From assembly GCA_026931905.1 (NCBI GenBank), contig JAIXLB010000003.1, positions 1 through 41,431 on the forward strand: a stretch of DNA of 41,431 nucleotides. Direction: 5' to 3'. Each line of letters begins with the position of its first letter. The stretch's first letter is position 1. Below, piece by piece: positions 36,319-41,431 of the stretch. The notes under the pieces were generated by a model. That model saw only the letters and a program-made list of their open reading frames with translations. It was not told the origin of the DNA and ran no database searches. The position numbers were made by a program, and so were the translations under genes. This stretch comes from Chitinophagales bacterium (GTDB lineage Bacteria > Bacteroidota > Bacteroidia > Chitinophagales > Chitinophagaceae).

Positions 36319-36711
36319 ATGAAATATTCTCAACTTATAGGCATAGCAGCAGTATTGGCTTTAATTGGAATTTGTTTTTTACCTTGGGTATATGTGCCAA
36401 ATATTGAAATTACATTAAGTGGCATAAATGGAAGAGTAAATGATCATCTATCTTTCGGTCGTCAAATTATTCCTCATAGTTTTTTAGGCACAATTGCCAT
36501 TATTTTCTTTTTGATTCCTAAAGTATGGGCAAAGAGAATAAATGTTTTTATTGGTTTTATAAACTTAAGTTGGGCAATAAAAAATTATATTATTTTTTCA
36601 ATGTGCAGGCAAATTATTTGCCCTGAAAAACTTATAGCTCTATACCTTCTTATCCTATTTGCATTAATCATTCAAATTTGCACATTACTGCCTAAACTTA
36701 AAGTACAATAG
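36319..36711 (+). CDS. small integral membrane protein, unknown function
   Basis: The 130-residue protein has four hydrophobic helices, at about residues 4-24, 55-70, 75-95 and 103-125. The first loop is polar (NIEITLSGINGRVNDHLSFG), and helix 1 ends in a conserved-looking FLPWVYV. I do not recognise a family. It lies 61 bases after the TrmN6-type gene on the same strand and is followed by a possible terminator. Confidence 0.7.
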   Translation: MKYSQLIGIAAVLALIGICFLPWVYVPNIEITLSGINGRVNDHLSFGRQIIPHSFLGTIAIIFFLIPKVWAKRINVFIGFINLSWAIKNYIIFSMCRQIICPEKLIALYLLILFALIIQICTLLPKLKVQ

Positions 36712-36749
36712 AGTAAATTACCTATCATTTTAAGTAAATTCTGCAGAAT

Positions 36750-36770
36750 AAAAGTAGTTGTACTTTTTTT
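36750..36770 (+). terminator. possible terminator after the membrane protein gene
   Basis: AAAAGTA (36750-36756) pairs with TACTTTT (36761-36767) around the loop GTTG, followed by more T. The stem is AT-rich and therefore weak. A second small palindrome, TGTGCAATGCACA, follows at 36772-36784. Confidence 0.4.
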
Positions 36771-36815
36771 ATGTGCAATGCACAATAAAAGAAAAGAAAA
36801 TTAGTTATTAAGAAG

Positions 36816-36823
36816 TATATTTG
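36816..36823 (+). promoter_or_regulatory. candidate -7 box before the first sorting-domain protein
   Basis: TATATTTG (TAnnTTTG) ends 21 bases before the ATG at 36845. Confidence 0.45.
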
Positions 36824-36844
36824 ACTTAATCCAATATTTTTTCT

Positions 36845-38902
36845 ATGAAAAAGATTTACCCCAGTCTTTTGATAGTTTTTCTTTGTATATCATTTTATAC
36901 AAAAGCTCAAGTAAATTATTTACTTAATACATCCCAATCGGTTTATACTAATTTAGAAAATGGCAATCACCCAGCTTTAGATAACCCAAAACCAGTAGGT
37001 TATTACGAAGATGATGAAGGTTTTGCAAATGATATTCCAATTGGTTTTTCCTTTACTTATAATAATAAAAATTATACCCATCTTAATATTAATGTAAATG
37101 GTTTTGTAACTTTTGGAGCAGGTTTTACAATGGATGTAGGCACAAGATACAACACGAATAATCTTAAAGCTGGTCCAAAGCAAAATGATGATTTAGCATT
37201 GATTGCACCTTTATGGGATGATTTAAGATTGCTTAATAATAATGGCTTAAGCTATGCTACAAAAGGTACAGCACCTAACAGAATTTTTATTGTACAATGG
37301 GATAGTGCATCTTGGCATTATAATTTGTTAGAGCCAGCAATTTCTTTCCAAATGTTGTTATTTGAAGGAACAAACAAAATTCAATTTATTTATAAATCTT
37401 TAAACGGTAGTGCTGCAAATGCTAAAGCTTCTGTAGGCATTACAACTTGTACTAAATGTACAGATAATTTTTTATCTCTAAATTCAATAAGTAATAATAC
37501 AGGATTAAGTGGTGTAAAAGAATATAACAACATAAACACAAAACCTATTACGGGTACATTAATAGAATTTGAACCAGGTAAAAGCGAAATGCCAACAGAT
37601 GTTTTAGTTGATGCTTACAACAGTAACGAAATGAAAATAGTTTGGAATACTACTATTGTAGCAAATTACGACTATGCTATAACTACATCGCCATTACAAC
37701 CTACAACTTTTGCCACAACCAATAACAAAACTATTTCACTAAAAAACTTAGAAGCAGGCACACAATATTATGTACATATTAGAACAGCCACAAGTGCAGG
37801 TAAAAGTGGTTGGTATTCTATTCCTGCAAAAACGGCATCAAAAACTGTTTTGCCTTATACACAACAATTTGAAAGTGTTGCATCGCCCAATATTCCAGAT
37901 GATTTTGCTATTGCAAATCCTTCGGGAGGCAATGCTTGGAAAACAATTGCATTATCAAGCACTCCTCCTTACAACAAAGCAATAAGCTATAAAGGTGATG
38001 GTATAAAAAATGCTGATGCTTGGTTTATACTTCCTGCTATGCAATTAGATGGTGGATTAACTTACAAACTACAATTCAAATATAGAATTAGCGATAGTTT
38101 AGGAGGTAATCAAAAAGTAGAAATTAAGTTAGGTAAAATGATAAATAATGGCATGATTGCTTGGCAAACAATTTATAAAAATTATAAAATAAATCAACTT
38201 AAATTCAAAGACACTTCTATGCTGTTTTCAGCTCCTACAGATGATATTTATTTCATAGCATTTAGATGTGTTTCTGAAAAAAGCAATACCTCTGTATGGA
38301 TTGATGATATTAATGTAAATAAAATAAAACCATTACCTGTTAAGTTACTTTCATTTACTGGTATTAAAGAAAATAATGTAAATAATATAAGTTGGCAAAC
38401 TACTGCAGAATATCAAAGTAAAAGTTTTGAATTACAAAGAAGCTCTGATGGAATTAATTTTACCAGTATAAAAGAAATACCTACAAAAGCTATAAATGGC
38501 GTAAGTACAGTAACATTAAATTATTCAGTAACCGACCTAACACCTAATTTAATTGATTATTACAGACTAAAGGTAACAGACAAAGATGGCAACGAATCTT
38601 TTATACAAAATATTTTAAGAATTGCAGGGCAATTACCCTTTCAAATAAAAGCATATAAAACATATCCTAATCCTGCAAGCAATGTTATTAACACAATCGT
38701 TTACGCTCCATATAATACAAAAGGTATTTATCAAATAATGGATAGTTATGGGAAAATTCTAATTACAATTCCTATAACTGTTATCGCAGGTGATAATATA
38801 CTTCAAGCAGATGTAAGTAAACTTGGAAGAGGTATGTATTATGCAAAAGTAATTTGCAATATTGGAGGCGAAACAAACGCTAAAGCATTTATAAAACAAT
38901 AA
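36845..38902 (+). CDS. secreted multidomain protein with type IX secretion sorting domain
   Basis: The 685-residue protein has a signal peptide (MKKIYPSLLIVFLCISFYTK, cut near KAQ). Residues 22-245 form a beta-sandwich domain shared with the next gene (DIPIGFSFTYNNKNY, NVNGFVTFG, LIAPLWDDLRLL, TAPNRIFIVQWDSASW). About 255-335 is a fibronectin type III-like domain (MKIVWNTTIVANYDYAITTS). About 340-490 is a jelly-roll 'choice-of-anchor'/MAM-like domain (QQFESVASPNIPDDFAI, ADAWFILPAMQLDGG). Then follow the segment LPVKLLSFTGIKENNVNNIS and the C-terminal sorting domain with YPNP near residue 606. It is exported by Sec, moved across the outer membrane by type IX secretion, and probably attached or released at the surface. 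No catalytic motif is visible, so an adhesin-like role is inferred. Confidence 0.88.
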   Translation: MKKIYPSLLIVFLCISFYTKAQVNYLLNTSQSVYTNLENGNHPALDNPKPVGYYEDDEGFANDIPIGFSFTYNNKNYTHLNINVNGFVTFGAGFTMDVGTRYNTNNLKAGPKQNDDLALIAPLWDDLRLLNNNGLSYATKGTAPNRIFIVQWDSASWHYNLLEPAISFQMLLFEGTNKIQFIYKSLNGSAANAKASVGITTCTKCTDNFLSLNSISNNTGLSGVKEYNNINTKPITGTLIEFEPGKSEMPTDVLVDAYNSNEMKIVWNTTIVANYDYAITTSPLQPTTFATTNNKTISLKNLEAGTQYYVHIRTATSAGKSGWYSIPAKTASKTVLPYTQQFESVASPNIPDDFAIANPSGGNAWKTIALSSTPPYNKAISYKGDGIKNADAWFILPAMQLDGGLTYKLQFKYRISDSLGGNQKVEIKLGKMINNGMIAWQTIYKNYKINQLKFKDTSMLFSAPTDDIYFIAFRCVSEKSNTSVWIDDINVNKIKPLPVKLLSFTGIKENNVNNISWQTTAEYQSKSFELQRSSDGINFTSIKEIPTKAINGVSTVTLNYSVTDLTPNLIDYYRLKVTDKDGNESFIQNILRIAGQLPFQIKAYKTYPNPASNVINTIVYAPYNTKGIYQIMDSYGKILITIPITVIAGDNILQADVSKLGRGMYYAKVICNIGGETNAKAFIKQ

Positions 38903-38912
38903 AATATTTGGG

Positions 38913-39025
38913 AGCCGCTTGAATGTATTTGCAACAAGCCTCAGCCTGATGAAAAGGGCTTGAAACTTTTTGCCAAAATTTTTTAAATACATAGTAAGAT
39001 TATTATTTATTACCTTCTTGCGGCT
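38913..39025. other. nested inverted repeats, candidate structured RNA or complex terminator
   Basis: Four inverted pairs are nested inside one another: AGCCGC (38913-38918) with GCGGCT (39020-39025); ATGTATTT (38923-38930) with AAATACAT (38985-38992); GCAA (38931-38934) with TTGC (38970-38973); CAAGCC (38935-38940) with GGCTTG (38957-38962). This fills the 149-base gap between the two paralogous sorting-domain genes. On the plus strand no strong T-run follows the outer stem. It could be a terminator, a leader structure of the next gene or a repeated extragenic element. Confidence 0.5.
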
Positions 39026-39051
39026 TCTAAAACTAATTAAACCCATAATTT

Positions 39052-40329
39052 ATGAGACCTCTTTTAGTAATCTGTTTAAGTACTATTGTTAGTATGCAAG
39101 TTGCATTCTCTCAAATTAATTATTCTTTTACAACTGCCAACACTATTTATACTCCTTTGTCTGGTGGTAATCCTGTTTATTTAACAGGAAATGGAACTGA
39201 AACTTTAGCAGATGAGGGTTATGTAAATTATATACCAATTGGGTTTATGTTTACCTATAATAGTGGAGGTAGTTTTGATGAATTAGCAATTTCTACCAAT
39301 GGTTTTATAAGTTTTTCTGAATTAACTAATAGTTATTTTTTAAACAATCTTACAACTGGTGCTTTAGGAGAAAGACCAGTAATAGCAGCACTTTGGGATG
39401 ATTTAGATGTAAGCCTCACTTCTAACATTACCTATGCTACTACAGGTACAGCTCCCAACAGAGTTTTTACAGTTGAATGGCTAAATGCAAAATGGGGTTT
39501 TGGTGCATCAACAGCAGCGGTTTCTTTTCAAATAAAATTATACGAAACCAGTAATTGGATACAATTTATTTATCGCCCAGAATCAGGATTACCTTCAAGC
39601 CCATCTGCATCTATAGGTTTAACAAGAACAGGTACTGGTAATAATAATTTTGTTTCCATTGGTAGTTTTTCTCTTACACCATCTATAAGTACTACAACAG
39701 AAGTAGCTACTATTAATACAAAGCCAAGTAGCAGTATCAGTTATTATTTTAAACCTGGAGTGCTACCAGTAACTTTAGAATATTTTACTGTAACTAAAGA
39801 AAAGGAAAAGCACATTTTGCAATGGAAAACTTTAAACGAAATAAACAACAAACAGTTCAACATTCAACGCTCTAACAATGGAAATGATTTTAGTACAATA
39901 GCTACACAACTTGCTTATTCGCAAACAGGAAATACAAATACTATAAAAAATTATAAGGTAGAAGATGATATGCCTTTAAAAGGGACAAATTATTATCGTT
40001 TAGAACAAATTGATAATGATGGAAGAAAATCTTATTCTACAATAATTTCAATTAAAAATAGTATTACCAATTGGGCTACATTAAATATTTATCCTAATCC
40101 CGTTGTTAATCATTTACAACTTCAACTACATTTAAACAATAGTGCTACAGTTGGTATTAGCATTAATGATGTGTATGGAAAACAATTATTTCAACAAATC
40201 ACTTCTTGTCAAACAGCAGATAATTTAATAAATATTCCTTTGCAAAACTTACCTGCTGGCAACTATTTTATAAAAGTATATAATGAAAAAAGCAACCAAT
40301 TTTTAATACAACAATTTATAAAAAAATAA
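39052..40329 (+). CDS. secreted protein with type IX secretion sorting domain (paralogue of the previous gene)
   Basis: The 425-residue protein has a signal peptide (MRPLLVICLSTIVSMQVAFS). Its N-terminal domain (about residues 22-235) matches that of the upstream protein: YIPIGFMFTYNSGGSFDEL, ISTNGFISF, VIAALWDDLDV, TAPNRVFTVEW, VSFQIKLYETSNWIQFIYR. It lacks the fibronectin and jelly-roll domains and goes directly to the linker LPVTLEYFTVTKEKEKHILQ and the sorting domain with YPNP near residue 347, ending LIQQFIKK. Function is unknown; secretion and surface location are inferred from the sorting domain. It follows the structured spacer and no TAnnTTTG box is seen, so it may be transcribed with its paralogue. 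Confidence 0.88.
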   Translation: MRPLLVICLSTIVSMQVAFSQINYSFTTANTIYTPLSGGNPVYLTGNGTETLADEGYVNYIPIGFMFTYNSGGSFDELAISTNGFISFSELTNSYFLNNLTTGALGERPVIAALWDDLDVSLTSNITYATTGTAPNRVFTVEWLNAKWGFGASTAAVSFQIKLYETSNWIQFIYRPESGLPSSPSASIGLTRTGTGNNNFVSIGSFSLTPSISTTTEVATINTKPSSSISYYFKPGVLPVTLEYFTVTKEKEKHILQWKTLNEINNKQFNIQRSNNGNDFSTIATQLAYSQTGNTNTIKNYKVEDDMPLKGTNYYRLEQIDNDGRKSYSTIISIKNSITNWATLNIYPNPVVNHLQLQLHLNNSATVGISINDVYGKQLFQQITSCQTADNLINIPLQNLPAGNYFIKVYNEKSNQFLIQQFIKK

Positions 40330-40368
40330 ACTGTTTATGGCATACATAATATTTTATTTCAATAAACT

Positions 40369-41361
40369 TTATTGACCGAAATAAGCTAATTCATTATCAA
40401 AATTCAAATAAGGATATTTTTCTTGTAGTTGCTTTGTTTTTTGCAAATAATTTAAAAGAAATTTTTTATGCTGCTCCGATGAAGTATTAAAAGCTTTGTG
40501 TTGATAAGCTAAATTAATGTCATGAATTATTTCCATTAATTCTTTAGTTTCTTTGTTCATACAAGATTGTACTAATTTTTCCCAAACATATTGAGTAGCA
40601 AAATAATTAGGATGCACTAAATCTTCTGCATAAAAACGATAATCTCTTAAATCATCAATCACTAATTCATAAGCAGGAAAATAATATAGTTTTGATAGTT
40701 TTTCTATTAAATAATGAACAGCAGTAATTAATGCTGCTTTGCTTCGGTTATTGTCAATTATACCTTCACGCAAATGCCTTACAGGGCTAATGGTAAAAAT
40801 AATATGAATGTTAGGATTAAAATCTCCTACCCTTTCTAGCATTGTTGCTAATACAGTAATAATTTGAGAAATATCTAATAATCTTCTTTCAAACCAATCA
40901 TGAGGAGCTTTATGATTATTGGCTGCAACAATTCCTGTAGTTGCATTGTAGGCTTTATTGGTTAAAGTATAAACCCATGCACTACCTAAGGTTATAAACA
41001 AATAATCTGTTTGTTTTAAATAATGATGTGCATGATGTGCAGATGTATTAATTTTCTCCAAAGTTTCCTCTACTGTAACCCCTGAAAATCTGCTATGATG
41101 TTGCCAGCTATGCCAGCCTTCATTATAGTTAAATAAATCTTGTTTTGTGTATTGCTTATTTTCAATAATATTAATTATAGCTTCTGTAACACTAACAGGA
41201 TTAAAAAGAATTCCATTAGGATTTTCTAAAACATTGAACTTATGCTTCTTTAATTTTTCGCCAATATTTTCAGTAAAACAAGAGCCAATTAAAAAAAGTT
41301 TATGCCTGTGAGAAATAGTATTAGCAATTGGAGCTATATCAAATTCAAAACGAAATTTCAT
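40369..41361 (-). CDS. GSCFA domain protein
   Basis: The 330-residue protein has the defining motif near its N-terminus, LFLIGSCFTENIGEKLKKHK (residues 23-42), followed by NPNGILFNPVSV and ITLGSAWVY. Later FTISPVRHLREG and DLVHPNYFATQYVWEKL complete the SGNH-hydrolase-like pattern, with DxxH near the C-terminus (DLVHPN). GSCFA proteins resemble SGNH/PC-esterase enzymes acting on acylated or esterified carbohydrates, but no member of this type has an assigned substrate that I can name. There is no signal peptide, so it is cytoplasmic. It converges on the second sorting-domain gene. A TATCTTCG just upstream differs by one base from the promoter consensus. Confidence 0.92.
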   Translation of the reverse strand: MKFRFEFDIAPIANTISHRHKLFLIGSCFTENIGEKLKKHKFNVLENPNGILFNPVSVTEAIINIIENKQYTKQDLFNYNEGWHSWQHHSRFSGVTVEETLEKINTSAHHAHHYLKQTDYLFITLGSAWVYTLTNKAYNATTGIVAANNHKAPHDWFERRLLDISQIITVLATMLERVGDFNPNIHIIFTISPVRHLREGIIDNNRSKAALITAVHYLIEKLSKLYYFPAYELVIDDLRDYRFYAEDLVHPNYFATQYVWEKLVQSCMNKETKELMEIIHDINLAYQHKAFNTSSEQHKKFLLNYLQKTKQLQEKYPYLNFDNELAYFGQ

Positions 41362-41431
41362 AGTACGAAGATAACAGTAGCTTAATTGAATAGAATAATA
41401 AAATCTTTCAAAATTCGTTATACAACAGTAA

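Noticed and set aside
38946..38966. CTGATGA followed nine bases later by GAAAC, the core of a hammerhead ribozyme, inside the structured spacer.
   Set aside because: The sequence between the two motifs allows only a 3-base-pair stem II with a 2-base loop, no cleavage triplet is placed correctly, stems I and III do not form, and the observed CAAGCC/GGCTTG pairing would block the core.
38759..39046. A 95-codon minus-strand frame (MGLISFRSRKKVINNN...) overlapping the end of the first sorting-domain gene.
   Set aside because: Its C-terminal half is antisense to a clear coding region and its N-terminal half covers the nested palindrome; composition is basic and low complexity. It is probably a by-product of the structured spacer.
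1..41431. CRISPR arrays, tRNA or rRNA genes, insertion sequences or phage genes.
   Set aside because: Reading both strands I found no regularly spaced repeats, no cloverleaf sequence, and no transposase, integrase or phage structural protein.

Overview
The window comes from an AT-rich member of the Bacteroidota, most probably the Chitinophagaceae or a close relative. Several features point there: two secreted proteins with C-terminal type IX secretion (Por) sorting domains, GSCFA and GLPGLI-like proteins, a long SecA (1108 residues) with a C-terminal zinc motif, a Porin_10-type putative porin, a separate PurS subunit, and TAnnTTTG promoter boxes sitting 19-30 bases before many start codons. 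I see no tRNA, rRNA, CRISPR array, insertion sequence or prophage. Most of the window is ordinary chromosomal housekeeping DNA.

Layout. 1-4.6 kb: a porin cut by the window edge, a methylmalonyl-CoA mutase-type large subunit, and a fused gamma/alpha subunit of a 2-oxoacid:ferredoxin oxidoreductase without its beta partner. 4.6-8.2 kb is the accessory part: a VOC protein, then a compact type II restriction-modification cassette (MT-A70 methyltransferase, MunI-like endonuclease, C-type regulator) bracketed by two 44-base direct repeats, followed by hairpin-rich spacer, a GLPGLI-like protein and a small hypothetical gene. 8.2-14.8 kb (minus strand): secA with its terminator, then pepP-type aminopeptidase, pssA, purS and rsmI. 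15-21.4 kb: acetyl-CoA synthetase, then a minus-strand group of 3-hydroxyacyl-CoA dehydrogenase, orphan histidine kinase, M28 peptidase and the threonylcarbamoyl-AMP synthase. 21.5-25.7 kb: rpsO, pnp, prmA, plsY on the plus strand.

25.7-31.6 kb is a probable minus-strand operon: plsC, deoC, a catalytic aldehyde dehydrogenase, a truncated non-catalytic aldehyde dehydrogenase, a SPOR protein and an M20 amidohydrolase. DeoC makes acetaldehyde and glyceraldehyde 3-phosphate from deoxyribose 5-phosphate, and the dehydrogenase pair probably oxidises the acetaldehyde; the pair looks like a split form of the two-domain ALDH16 enzymes. 31.7-36.7 kb: a CoA-transferase operon (scoA, an unknown helical protein, scoB), then pgi, a TrmN6-type methyltransferase and a small membrane protein. 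36.8-41.4 kb: two paralogous secreted proteins separated by a 113-base nested palindrome, and a GSCFA protein.

The acyl-CoA mutase, oxoacid oxidoreductase, acetyl-CoA synthetase, hydroxyacyl-CoA dehydrogenase and CoA-transferase together suggest metabolism based on short-chain acids. The most interesting items are the repeat-flanked MunI-like cassette and its shared promoter/operator element, the split ALDH16-like pair, the unknown protein inside the CoA-transferase operon, and the structured spacer between the two sorting-domain proteins.
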